The notes under the pieces are model-generated. The model was not told the DNA's origin and searched no databases. It saw only the letters and a list, made by a program, of their open reading frames with translations. A stretch of 64,000 nucleotides of DNA from Nonomuraea thailandensis (lineage in GTDB: Bacteria > Actinomycetota > Actinomycetes > Streptosporangiales > Streptosporangiaceae), in the NCBI RefSeq assembly GCF_024172165.1, contig NZ_JAMZEB010000002.1, positions 5,787,501 through 5,851,500 of the forward strand, in the 5' to 3' direction. Both the position numbers and the translations under genes were made by a program. Shown piece by piece: positions 7,082 to 15,249 of this stretch (positions are counted from its first letter, which is position 1; each line of letters begins with the position of its first letter).

Positions 7082-8254
7082 CACGCGGCGGCCCAGCTCC
7101 TGCATGGGCCGCTCGACGTAGCGGTAGGTCAGCGCGCTGGCGCCGAGCACCACGGCCAGCGCCAGCGCCGACATGCCGAGCTGCACCGGCAGGTCCGCCC
7201 GCCGCAGGTCGCCGGAGATCTCCACGAAGTACTTCAGCAGCGGGTGGTGCACCAGGTAGAGCGAGTAGCTGATCAGCCCGAACCACACCAGCACCCGGGG
7301 CAGCCGCCGCCCGCGCAGCGCCATCCCGATCGCGAACGTGGCGCCGGCCAGCGCGATCGTGGTGATCCACACGTCGGCCTCCACCCACCACCAGCCGCTC
7401 TCGATCGCCCACAGGGGCGAGATCGCGACCAGCGCCGAGGTGACCGCGACCGGCCACAACCCGCCGGTCCCGCGCTCCCAGCGATGGATCGCCGTGCCCG
7501 CGAACATCACGGCCAGCACCGCCGTGCCCAGCCACGGCACCCGGCTGCTCAGCACCAGCAACGTCACCGCCATGAGGCCGAGCACGCAGGCCGACAGCGT
7601 ACGGAGCCTGCCCAGGAGCACCCCGGCCAGGCCGACGACGAACACCGCGCACGACACGTACGCCGGCCACCCGCCCTTGAGCACCGCGCCCGACGCCACC
7701 AGCCCCACCACCACGGCCCCCGCCGCGAACCCCATCGACAGCAGCCCGCTGCGATCGTGCCCGCGGATCAGGAACAGCGCCGTGACGAGCAGGTAGAACA
7801 CCATCTCGTACGACAGCGTCCACATGGTGTCGGCCACGCCGCCGACGCTGACGACGTCGAGCAGCATGGTCGCGTGCGCCGCCACCGCGCTCCCGTCGCG
7901 CGGCACCTCCCCCCGCACCGGCACCCACCACGAAAGGGCCAGGACGAGGACGATGACCGCGAGGTAGAGGGGGTAGAGGCGGAAGAAGCGGCTGATCCAG
8001 AAGGCTCTGACGTCGCCGTGGCGCTCCAGGGACGTCGGGATGATGTAGCCGCTGACCAGGAAGAAGACCAGGATGCCGTAGACGCCCAGGCTGAACCAGT
8101 AGGGCCGCAGCGCGGGCAGGAACCACGGCAGCAGGTGCTCGGCCACCACGGCGAGCGCGCCGATGCCGCGCAGGGCGTCCAGCCAGGCGAGTCGCGCGGC
8201 TGGACGGGCGGGCGGCGTGACGGCGGGAAGGGCGGCTGCGGACACTCGCCCCAA
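6932..8254 (-). CDS. Acyltransferase 3 family integral membrane protein
   Basis: 440 aa with about ten hydrophobic segments and the acyltransferase-3 signature. LAWLDALRGIGALAVVAEH (residues 22-40) holds the conserved Arg and the catalytic-type His, and FFLVSGYIIPTSLERHG follows. The family O-acylates sugars, antibiotics or cell-envelope polymers at the membrane. The protein seems to end naturally near TYRYVERPMQELGRR, yet the frame runs another ~50 hydrophilic codons antisense to the neighbouring gene (6932-7081). The start is uncertain: TTG at 8254 (AAAGGG upstream) or GTG at 8245. No biosynthetic partner is adjacent, so the acceptor is unknown. Confidence 0.8.
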   Translation of the reverse strand: MGRVSAAALPAVTPPARPAARLAWLDALRGIGALAVVAEHLLPWFLPALRPYWFSLGVYGILVFFLVSGYIIPTSLERHGDVRAFWISRFFRLYPLYLAVIVLVLALSWWVPVRGEVPRDGSAVAAHATMLLDVVSVGGVADTMWTLSYEMVFYLLVTALFLIRGHDRSGLLSMGFAAGAVVVGLVASGAVLKGGWPAYVSCAVFVVGLAGVLLGRLRTLSACVLGLMAVTLLVLSSRVPWLGTAVLAVMFAGTAIHRWERGTGGLWPVAVTSALVAISPLWAIESGWWWVEADVWITTIALAGATFAIGMALRGRRLPRVLVWFGLISYSLYLVHHPLLKYFVEISGDLRRADLPVQLGMSALALAVVLGASALTYRYVERPMQELGRRVSRRSRHGLQGGGDQRVASQDTGDDGVLGHQERQVPDRVRDHVGQADPLG

Positions 8255-8327
8255 CCTACCCTTTCCGGCCGCGGTGATGCCGGGATCGGCGGGGTCGGAG
8301 ATCTCCCTCGAAGGGCCGGGCGCACCT

Positions 8328-8398
8328 CACGGGTCCTGGACCTCGCGGATCCTGGACCTCGCGGATCCTGGACCTCACGGATCCTGGACCTCACGGGT
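8328..8398. repeat. 16-bp tandem repeat, about 4.5 units
   Basis: Four head-to-tail 16-bp units (consensus CRCGGATCCTGGACCT) at 8328-8343, 8344-8359, 8360-8375 and 8376-8391, plus a partial fifth. Units 2 and 3 are identical; the others differ at one or two positions. The array lies between the CDF gene and the acyltransferase gene, and its end overlaps the CDF stop codon at 8391-8393. Each unit contains a GGATCC palindrome. No gene is predicted in this 136-bp gap. Confidence 0.9.
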
Positions 8399-9473
8399 CG
8401 CGGTGGGCGGTGAGGCTGGCGTGGTGGTCGGCGCCGTCCGGGCCGTCCGGGTCCGTGTGCACGGTGGCGGCGCGCAGCCGGGGCAGGTCGTGGATGAGGC
8501 GGTGCTCGGCCTCGACGGCCACCTTGTGCGCCGCCACGACCGACATGTCGTGATCGACGAGGATCTCCACCTCGGCGTGCAGCGCGTGGCCGATCCACCG
8601 CAGCCGTACGGACTCCACCCGCCGCACCCCGTCCACCGTGGCCAGGATGCGTTCGGCGTCGTCCACGAGCGCGGGATCCACGGCGTCCATGAGGCGGTGG
8701 TAGATCTCGCGGGCCGCGTCGCGCAGGACGAAGCCGATGGCGATCGTGATGAGCAGGCCCACGACGGGGTCGACCACGGGGAAGCCGAGCGCGGCGCCGC
8801 CCGCGCCGAGGAGCACGGCCAGCGAGGTGAAGCCGTCGGTCCTGGCGTGCAGGCCGTCGGCCACCAGCGCGGCCGAGCCGATCTCCTTGCCCACCTTGAT
8901 GCGGTAGCGGGCCACCCACTCGTTCCCGGCGAACCCGATCACCGCCGCCGCGGCCACCCAGCCCACGGCCCTGATCTCCTGCGGGTCGAGCAGCCGCCGC
9001 ACCGCCTCGTACCCGGCCAGCGCCGCCGAGGCGGTGATGAGCAGCACGATGACGATGCCCGCCAGGTCCTCGGCGCGGCCGTAGCCGTAGGTGAAGCGGC
9101 GGTCGGCGGCGCGGCGGCCGACCGAGAACGCGATCGCCAGCGGCACGGCGGTGAGGGCGTCGGCGAAGTTGTGCAGCGTGTCGCCGAGCAGCGCGACGGA
9201 GCCCGAGGCGGCGACGATGACGGCCTGGACGGCGGCGGTGACCATGAGCACGGCGAACGAGACGGCCAGCACGCGCATGCCCCGGTCGCTGGCCTCCAGG
9301 GCACTGTCGGTCTTGTCGGAGGTGTCGTGGCTGTGGGGGGCGATGGCGTGGCCGATCCTGCCCAGCACGGCCCCGATCCCGCCGCGCCCGCCCTCCGCCC
9401 GCCCATGCCCGTGCCCATGCCCGTGCCCGTGAGCGGGTTCATGATCGGATTCATGGTCGTGCTGGTCGGACAT
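8391..9473 (-). CDS. Cation diffusion facilitator (zinc-type metal exporter)
   Basis: A 360-aa CDF-family proton antiporter expected to export Zn2+ or a similar divalent ion. The N-terminus is His-rich (HGHGHGHG at 17-24, more His to residue 49), a metal-binding loop common in Zn transporters. Six membrane segments follow. The paired transport-site motifs are present: HNFAD (H101, D105) and HARTD (H209, D213), the H/D pattern of Zn-selective CDFs. A cytoplasmic ferredoxin-like C-terminal domain (~270-345, HAEVEILVDHDMS) completes the family plan. The start ATG lies ~20 bp after AAGGGACGAAGGG-like purines. It appears monocistronic; no metal regulator is adjacent. Confidence 0.9.
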   Translation of the reverse strand: MSDQHDHESDHEPAHGHGHGHGHGRAEGGRGGIGAVLGRIGHAIAPHSHDTSDKTDSALEASDRGMRVLAVSFAVLMVTAAVQAVIVAASGSVALLGDTLHNFADALTAVPLAIAFSVGRRAADRRFTYGYGRAEDLAGIVIVLLITASAALAGYEAVRRLLDPQEIRAVGWVAAAAVIGFAGNEWVARYRIKVGKEIGSAALVADGLHARTDGFTSLAVLLGAGGAALGFPVVDPVVGLLITIAIGFVLRDAAREIYHRLMDAVDPALVDDAERILATVDGVRRVESVRLRWIGHALHAEVEILVDHDMSVVAAHKVAVEAEHRLIHDLPRLRAATVHTDPDGPDGADHHASLTAHRDP

Positions 9474-9533
9474 GGCATCCCTCGCTTGCGCCCTTCGTCC
9501 CTTTCGTCAGGATAAGGAGTCGCGCTCGGCCGC

Positions 9534-10697
9534 CTACCAGCCGACCTTGCCCTTCCCCGAGACGAGCGCGCGGGCGATGACCATCCGCTGCACGTCGTTG
9601 GTGCCCTCGCCGATCGCCATCAGCGGCGCGTCCCGGTAGAGGCGCTCGACCACGTACTCCTGCGAGTACCCGTACCCACCGTGGATGCGCATCGACTCCA
9701 GCGACGCCTTGAGCGCCACCTCCGAGGCGAAGTACTTGGCCATGCCCGCCTCCATGTCCACCCGCCTGCCCCCGTCGGCCTGGGACGCGGCCCAGTACGT
9801 GAGCAGCCGCGCGGCCTGGATCTCCGTGGCCATGTCGGCGAGCTTGAGCTGGACGGCCTGGAAGTCGGCGATCGGCTGGCCGAAGGCGGTGCGCTCGCGG
9901 GCGTAGCCGAGCGCGGCGTCGTAGGCGGCCTGGGCGACGCCGACGGCCCGGGCGGCGATGTTGACGCGACCCAGCTCCAGCCCGCCGAGCACCTGCTGCA
10001 TGCCGCGCCCCTCGACGCCGCCGAGCAGGCAGGAGACCGGCACGCGCACCTCGTCGAGCACCACCTCGCACGTCTCGGTGCCCTTGTAGCCGAGCTTGGG
10101 CAGGTCGCGGCTGACGCCGAAGCCGGGCGACGACGGGTCCACCAGCAGTACCGACATGCCCTTGTGGGCGGGCTCGGCGATCGAGGTCTTGACGAGGACG
10201 GGCAGCGGGTCGGCGTGGCGGGCGTTGGTGATCCACGTCTTGGTGCCGGTCACGACGTAGTGGTCGCCGTCGCGGACGGCGCGGGTCTGGATGCCCTGCA
10301 GATCGGTGCCCGCGCCGGGCTCGGTCAGCGCGATCGCGGTACGGCGCGCGCCGGTGGCCAGGTCGGGCAGGTGCAGCCGCTTCTGCTCCTCGGTGCCGTG
10401 CCGGGAGATCATCCAGCAGGCCAGCGAGTGGGAGCCGATGGTGCCCGCCACGCCCATCCAGCCGCGCGCGATCTCCTCGAAGACCAGCGCGAACGACACC
10501 ATGTCGGCCGCCATGCCGCCGTACTCCTCGGGCACGGACAGCCCGAACAGCCCCATCTGCTTCATCTTCTCGACGATCTCGGCCGGGTAGCGCCCGGAGT
10601 GCTCCCACTCGGTGGCGACCGGCACGATCTCCTTGTCCACGAACGCGCGCAGGGTCTCGCGGAACGCCTTCTGCTCGTCGGTCAGCTCGAAGTCCAT
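9534..10697 (-). CDS. Acyl-CoA dehydrogenase
   Basis: A 387-aa FAD-dependent acyl-CoA dehydrogenase of standard length. The N-terminal helical domain starts MDFELTDEQKAFRETLR. The middle strand domain carries IALTEPGAGTDLQGIQT and VTGTKTWITNA (FAD/substrate contacts). The C-terminal domain has MRIHGGYGYSQEYVVERLYRDA and the catalytic base E364 in IGEGTND. It introduces a 2,3-double bond into an acyl-CoA, passing electrons to ETF. The gene lies 10 bp behind the MaoC gene, so the two probably act in sequence (oxidation then hydration) on a short or branched acyl-CoA. Chain-length specificity cannot be told by eye. Confidence 0.92.
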   Translation of the reverse strand: MDFELTDEQKAFRETLRAFVDKEIVPVATEWEHSGRYPAEIVEKMKQMGLFGLSVPEEYGGMAADMVSFALVFEEIARGWMGVAGTIGSHSLACWMISRHGTEEQKRLHLPDLATGARRTAIALTEPGAGTDLQGIQTRAVRDGDHYVVTGTKTWITNARHADPLPVLVKTSIAEPAHKGMSVLLVDPSSPGFGVSRDLPKLGYKGTETCEVVLDEVRVPVSCLLGGVEGRGMQQVLGGLELGRVNIAARAVGVAQAAYDAALGYARERTAFGQPIADFQAVQLKLADMATEIQAARLLTYWAASQADGGRRVDMEAGMAKYFASEVALKASLESMRIHGGYGYSQEYVVERLYRDAPLMAIGEGTNDVQRMVIARALVSGKGKVGW

Positions 10698-10707
10698 GTG
10701 GCTCTCC

Positions 10708-11220
10708 TCAGAGCGGGCCGGTGCTGGCCTGGGGGAAGTAACCCTTGTCGTGCGGGGCGTCGCGCCGGTAGACCATGACGGTCCGCGTCCAGGACATGAT
10801 CTCGTCGCCGTCCTGGTTGAGCCCGCGGGTGTAGCAGGTGACGATGCCGGCGTACGGGCGGGACTTCGACTCCCGTTTCGCGGTCACCTTGGACTCGGCG
10901 TACAGCGTGTCGCCCACGAACACCGGGTGGGTGAGCTTGATCTCCTCCCAGCCCAGGTTCATGATCGCGGTCTGGCTGACGTCGATGACGGACAGGCCGA
11001 GCACGATGGCCACGCTCAGCCCGGAGTTGACGATGATCTTGCCGGTGGGCGACTTCGCGGCCAGGTGGGCGTTGAAGTGGTTCTGGTTCGTGTTCATGGT
11101 CAGGAGCGTGAACCAGGTGTTGTCCGCCTCGCTGATCGTGCGGCCCATGGGGTGCTGGTAGACGTCGCCGACGGTGAAGTCCTCGTAGTAGCGGCCGATG
11201 GCGGGCTCGTGCACGGTCAC
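10708..11220 (-). CDS. MaoC-family enoyl-CoA hydratase/dehydratase
   Basis: A 170-aa single hot-dog-fold protein. YYEDFTVGDVYQHPMGRTIS is a typical MaoC start, NQNHFNAHLAAKSPTGKIIV is the hydratase motif region (Asn, His), and HPVFVGDTLYAESKVTAKRE is the conserved central strand pair. The family adds water across enoyl-CoA double bonds. The GTG start at 11220 is preceded by CAGGAG at 7 bp. It is the first gene of the operon with the acyl-CoA dehydrogenase (10-bp gap). A mesaconyl/itaconyl-CoA hydratase role is a reasonable alternative, as such pairs also occur in C5-dicarboxyl-CoA routes. Confidence 0.87.
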   Translation of the reverse strand: MTVHEPAIGRYYEDFTVGDVYQHPMGRTISEADNTWFTLLTMNTNQNHFNAHLAAKSPTGKIIVNSGLSVAIVLGLSVIDVSQTAIMNLGWEEIKLTHPVFVGDTLYAESKVTAKRESKSRPYAGIVTCYTRGLNQDGDEIMSWTRTVMVYRRDAPHDKGYFPQASTGPL

Positions 11221-11255
11221 GGGCTGCTCCTGTTGCTACGCGATCAGGAGGCCCA

Positions 11256-11288
11256 CGTTAGTGACCAGATGATTGTTCGGTCAATCAT
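11256..11288 (-). promoter_or_regulatory. Promoter and perfect dyad of the MaoC/acyl-CoA dehydrogenase operon
   Basis: Minus-strand promoter: -35 TTGACC (11284-11279), 17-bp spacer, -10 CTAACG (11261-11256). A perfect 7-bp inverted repeat, ATGATTG-N6-CAATCAT (11269-11288), covers the -35 and half of the spacer, as expected for a repressor site. The regulator is not encoded nearby; TetR-type is the usual choice for acyl-CoA genes. Confidence 0.55.
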
Positions 11289-11289
11289 G

Positions 11290-11895
11290 TCAGGAGGCGC
11301 GTGCCGCCAGCTTCGAGACCACGTCCACGATGCGGGCGGCCCGCTCGACCTCGGCGCGGTGGAACACCGGCCCCTCCGCCCGCGCCACCACCACGTGCAG
11401 CCCGGCCGTGAGCACGGGCAGCAACATCAGCCGCACCTCCTTGGCGTCCACGCAGATGGCCCGCGGCGGCGACTCCGGCAGCTCGAACTCGGCGGGCGCG
11501 GCCAGCGAGGCGTGCCGCACGGCTCCGTCGGCCACCGCCACCGACCACTCCGCGCCGCACAGGGCGGGCAGGGCGTCCACGAGGGTGGCGAAACCTCTGG
11601 CGGGCTCGGCGGCCACGTGCATGAGCAGGTCGTAGTCGGGGGCCGAGCCCGGCACCTCCTTGGTGGCCCACACGCCTTCCACCCGGACGCCGGGCATGGC
11701 GGACAGCCGCTCCCGCGCCTCGGCGGCGGTCACCGGCCCCGGCCAGGAGACGGTGAAGTCGTCCACGGCGCGGCCGGCCTCGCGTTCGAGCACGGTGACC
11801 TGCAGGATGTCCGCTCCCAGCGCGCCCAGCGCCTTGGCGACCTGGCCGAGCCCACCCGGCCGGTCGGGCAACGACACCCTCAGTCGCAGCAGCAT
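11290..11895 (-). CDS. ACT-domain protein
   Basis: 201 aa. Residues 1-75 form an ACT domain (MLLRLRVSLPDRPGGLGQVA, then LGALGADILQVTVLE), the ligand-binding module that usually senses amino acids. The remaining ~125 residues contain no catalytic motif I recognise and may form a second regulatory fold. The ATG at 11895 has a strong purine run (AAAGGGGG) 5 bp upstream and is preferred over an upstream start. It ends just before the MaoC operon's promoter and is read in the same direction. Related actinobacterial proteins are annotated only as amino-acid-binding ACT proteins; no function is proposed. Confidence 0.75.
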   Translation of the reverse strand: MLLRLRVSLPDRPGGLGQVAKALGALGADILQVTVLEREAGRAVDDFTVSWPGPVTAAEARERLSAMPGVRVEGVWATKEVPGSAPDYDLLMHVAAEPARGFATLVDALPALCGAEWSVAVADGAVRHASLAAPAEFELPESPPRAICVDAKEVRLMLLPVLTAGLHVVVARAEGPVFHRAEVERAARIVDVVSKLAARAS

Positions 11896-12075
11896 TTCCG
11901 CCCCCTTTCCAGGAGCTCTCACAGTGCCGTGGAAAGGTTTCGAGCATGTTCCACGGATATGTCGCGCATGCTGCGGTTATATCCCAAGATGCAGTGTTAA
12001 GTCCGGATTGTCGATAAAGGGAAGTTGAGGTTTTCCGCCCGGCATCCTGTGCCACGCGGGTCGGCGGCCCGCGGG

Positions 12076-15000
12076 TCAGGCGAACACGTCCTGCTGGTAA
12101 CGCCCGCCCGCCTCCAGCCCGGCCAGCCACGCGGCGCCGTCCTCGCCACCGGTCCTGCTCCGGTGGATGTCCAGCAGGGCCTGCCGTACGGCGGGCGCCA
12201 TCCGCAGCCCGTCACCGCAGACGTACACGTGAGCGCCCTGTTCCAGCAGCTCCCACACCTCGTCCGCGCGCGCCGCCACGGCATCCTGCACGAACCGGTA
12301 CGGATGCCCCGCCACGGCCGAGTACGCCCGGTGCACGCTCACCTCATCGGCCAGCTCCCAGGAGGCCAGCTCGTCGGCGTACAGCAGGTCGTGCTCGGGA
12401 TGGCGGCACCCGGTGAACACCTCGGCGCGCCCCGTCGCCCCGCCCAGCGCCCGCTCCTCCAGGAAGCCGCGTAGCGGCGCGAACCCGGTGCCGGGGCCGA
12501 CGAGGATCACCGGCGTGGCCGGGTCGTCCGGCAGCCGGAACGGCGGCGCGGGCACCCGGACGTAGCCGTAGAACACCTCGCCCTCCTCCAGCCCCGCCAG
12601 GTACGCCGAGCACATGCCCTGGTAGGTGCCGGCGCCGGACCAGGCGGGGCCCTCCACCAGCCCGACGGTGAGCCGGACCACGCCCGGATCGGCCAGCGGC
12701 GAGGAGGAGACGGAGTAGTAGCGCGGCTTGATCGGCCCGGCCATCTCCAGGAACACCGGCAGCGGCAGCTCGATCGCCGGGAAGCGCTCCAGCAGCGCCA
12801 GCGGGGAGACCCGCTTGGCGAGGATCTCGTCGGCGTAGCCCGCGGTCAGCTCGGCGAGCTGCCCCTTGGTCCACGGGCAGGCGGTGTGCGCGGCCAGCGC
12901 CTCCAGGTCGGCGCGGGTTGCCACCTCCTGCAGCTCGGCGAACTCGGTCAGCAGCAGCCCGGCGGTGACGGGCGTGTCCACGGGCAGGTGGGTCGCGCCG
13001 GCGGCGCGCAGCCGTACGACCTGCTCGCGGGGGACGCGCAGGCAGCGCAGCGCCCACTCCACCAGCTCGGGGTCGTTCTTGGCGAAGACGGCCACGTGGT
13101 CGCCCGCCGAGTACGTCACCCCTTCGGGCAGCCTGGCCACGATGGAGCGCACGCCGGGGCGCGGCGCCTCGGCCGAGAAGTCCCAGAGCCCTTCGGGGTC
13201 GCCGGTGAGCTCCTCGTTCGAGATGACGGTGAGCGGGAAGGCCCGCTCCGACACCACCGACGGCCTGACCTCGGCCTCGCTGAGCACGTCCATCTCGTAG
13301 CGGGGCCCCGCCGCGCCGGCGTCGGCGCTGTACTCCTCGGCCAGCGCCGCCCACAGGCGCGCCGTCCACGCCGACACGTCGCCGTCGAAGTCGCCGTCCG
13401 TGTCGGCCTCGCCCCGCTCGATGAGCGGGACGGCCCCCGCCGCCGTCAGCTTCTCGTACGCGCGCCGCGGGAAGTCCTGGTACGTGGGCCACTGCGTGTT
13501 GCCGCAGCCCAGCACGGCCAGCCGCACCCCGGACAGGTCGGGCAGCGCCTCCAGGGCGTCGAAGATCTGCGCGTTGTCGGGCGCCTTGCCGTTGTAGGAG
13601 GAGGCCACCACGATCAGCAGCCCCTCGGCGGGCGGCGCCAGTTCGTCCAGCGTGGTCAGTGTCGTGGCGAACCCGGCCCGCCCGGCCCGCTCGGCCAGCC
13701 GCTCGGCGATGTCGGCGCTGGTGCCGAGGTTGGAGCCGTAGGCGACGGTGAGCGGCACGCCGGTCACCGCGATGTCGTGCTGCTCGCTCTCCCGCTCCGG
13801 CAGCGCGGCCGGCACGGCCCGCTCGTGCGCGCGCCGCTCGCGGACCCTGAGCGTGAACCCGTCGGGCTTCAGCGTCAGCGTCTGCTTCGTCTTCATGCGG
13901 TAGACGTTCGGGTCGGACAGGGCGAAGCGCCGCAGGATCATCGCCAGCGCCAGCCTGGCCTCCGTGAGCGCGAACTGGCGGCCGATGCAGGCTCGCTCGC
14001 CGTTGCCGAACGGCTTGTACGCGGCGGGGTGGTGGCTCTGCTTGTTCTCCGGCAGCCAGCGGTCGATGTCGAACTCGTCCGGCCGCTCCCACGCCTTGGG
14101 GCTGCGGTGCAGCGGCGGAAGCAGCACGCCGACGCCCTGGCCCCTGGGGATGAGGTAGGGGCCGATCATGGTGTCGCGCTCGGCGGCCACGCTGAAGGCG
14201 GGGATCGGCGACCAGATCCGCAGCGTCTCCTCCAGGACGCGGGGGATGACGTCCAGCTTCATGATCGTCTCGTACGCCGGCGGCTCGTCGCCCGGCAGCA
14301 GCCGGTCCACCTCCTCGTACGCGCGGGCCAGCACGTGCGGCTCGCGCAGCAGGTTGTACAGCGCGAAGGAGAGCAGGCCGCTGGTGGTCTCGTGGCCGGC
14401 GATCAGGAAGGTGAGGACCTGGTTGCGAATGTTCTCGTCGGACAGGCGGGCGCCCGTCTGCGGGTCGGACGCCTCCAGCATCAGCCCGAGCAGGTCCTTG
14501 GCGGCCCCGTTGCCGCCCTCGGCGCGGCGCTGCCTGATCACCTCGTCCACCAGCTCCTGCATGGTGGCGATGTCGCGCCGGTAGCTCTCCTCGTTCCGCT
14601 TCTTGAGCCTGGTCACGAACGGGAGCTGCTGGTTGCGGTGCATGGCCTCGGTCAGCGCCCCGCCCATGGCCTCCAGGAACGGGTGCAGCCGCGGCGAGTC
14701 GAAGGAGTTGAACCGGTAGCCGAACCCGGTCAGCGAGATCGTGTCGAGGGTCAGCCTGGTCATGTCGTCGGCGACGGGCAGGTCCTCCCCCTGGCGGGCT
14801 GCCCACGACGCGACGAGCTGCTCGGCGACCTCCAGGAACTGCGGATAGTACGCCTTCATCGAGCGCTGGCTGAAGGCCGGCATCAGGATGCGGTGCGCGT
14901 GACCCCACACCGGCTCGTCATGATCGGCCGTGAACAGGCCGTCACCGCCGAAGTCGCGCACGATCGACAGCGGCGGCCTGATCCGCTTGACGAACCTGCT

Positions 15001-15192
15001 CTCGTCGCACACCTCGGCGACCAGGTCGGGGTCGTAGACGAGGACGACCCTGCGACCGGCGATCTCGAGCTGGAAGATGCCCTCGTCGTACTGCGAGGCG
15101 ACCTTGACGAAGTGCTCCACCGGCGCGTGCGAGGGGACCTGCAGCGTGTTGCCCACGAGGGGCAGGCCCGCGGGGGCGGGGATCCGAGCCAT
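12076..15192 (-). CDS. Self-sufficient cytochrome P450-P450 reductase fusion (CYP102/P450 BM3-like)
   Basis: A 1038-aa single-chain monooxygenase. The P450 domain (1-455) has the I-helix AGHETT (265-270), ExxR E322/R325, and the heme loop FGNGERACIG with ligand C402. A linker leads to a flavodoxin domain (FMN; TVAYGSNLGTSADIAERLA at ~483). A ferredoxin-reductase-type domain follows, with the FAD motif RYYSVSSSP, the NADPH loop VGPGTGFAPLRGF and a terminal YVCGDGLRMAP. CYP102 enzymes hydroxylate fatty acids near the omega end using NADPH. A GGAAGGGAG site precedes the ATG. The gene is divergent from a TetR gene with shared operators, matching the CYP102A1/BM3R1 arrangement in Bacillus. Confidence 0.95.
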   Translation of the reverse strand: MARIPAPAGLPLVGNTLQVPSHAPVEHFVKVASQYDEGIFQLEIAGRRVVLVYDPDLVAEVCDESRFVKRIRPPLSIVRDFGGDGLFTADHDEPVWGHAHRILMPAFSQRSMKAYYPQFLEVAEQLVASWAARQGEDLPVADDMTRLTLDTISLTGFGYRFNSFDSPRLHPFLEAMGGALTEAMHRNQQLPFVTRLKKRNEESYRRDIATMQELVDEVIRQRRAEGGNGAAKDLLGLMLEASDPQTGARLSDENIRNQVLTFLIAGHETTSGLLSFALYNLLREPHVLARAYEEVDRLLPGDEPPAYETIMKLDVIPRVLEETLRIWSPIPAFSVAAERDTMIGPYLIPRGQGVGVLLPPLHRSPKAWERPDEFDIDRWLPENKQSHHPAAYKPFGNGERACIGRQFALTEARLALAMILRRFALSDPNVYRMKTKQTLTLKPDGFTLRVRERRAHERAVPAALPERESEQHDIAVTGVPLTVAYGSNLGTSADIAERLAERAGRAGFATTLTTLDELAPPAEGLLIVVASSYNGKAPDNAQIFDALEALPDLSGVRLAVLGCGNTQWPTYQDFPRRAYEKLTAAGAVPLIERGEADTDGDFDGDVSAWTARLWAALAEEYSADAGAAGPRYEMDVLSEAEVRPSVVSERAFPLTVISNEELTGDPEGLWDFSAEAPRPGVRSIVARLPEGVTYSAGDHVAVFAKNDPELVEWALRCLRVPREQVVRLRAAGATHLPVDTPVTAGLLLTEFAELQEVATRADLEALAAHTACPWTKGQLAELTAGYADEILAKRVSPLALLERFPAIELPLPVFLEMAGPIKPRYYSVSSSPLADPGVVRLTVGLVEGPAWSGAGTYQGMCSAYLAGLEEGEVFYGYVRVPAPPFRLPDDPATPVILVGPGTGFAPLRGFLEERALGGATGRAEVFTGCRHPEHDLLYADELASWELADEVSVHRAYSAVAGHPYRFVQDAVAARADEVWELLEQGAHVYVCGDGLRMAPAVRQALLDIHRSRTGGEDGAAWLAGLEAGGRYQQDVFA

Positions 15193-15210
15193 GAGTGCTC
15201 CCTTCCATAG

Positions 15211-15249
15211 CCATACACCGTATGGCTGAAGCTACCATACGGTGTATGG
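15211..15249. promoter_or_regulatory. Nested inverted-repeat operators between CYP102 and tetR
   Basis: CCATACACCGTATGG (15211-15225) and CCATACGGTGTATGG (15235-15249) are exact reverse complements separated by 9 bp. Each is itself a palindrome (CCATAC-N3-GTATGG). Centres are 24 bp apart. The second copy covers the ATG of the tetR gene (15246-15248); the first lies 19 bp before the CYP102 start. A TetR dimer pair bound here would block both divergent genes. Confidence 0.85.

Noticed and set aside
8328..8398. Possible CRISPR array
   Set aside because: Units are 16 bp and directly adjacent with no spacers, and no cas genes are present.
12885..15210. Long plus-strand open frame (~774 codons) across the CYP102 gene
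   Set aside because: It is a GC-rich antisense shadow with low-complexity Arg/Gly/Gln translation and no recognisable domain.
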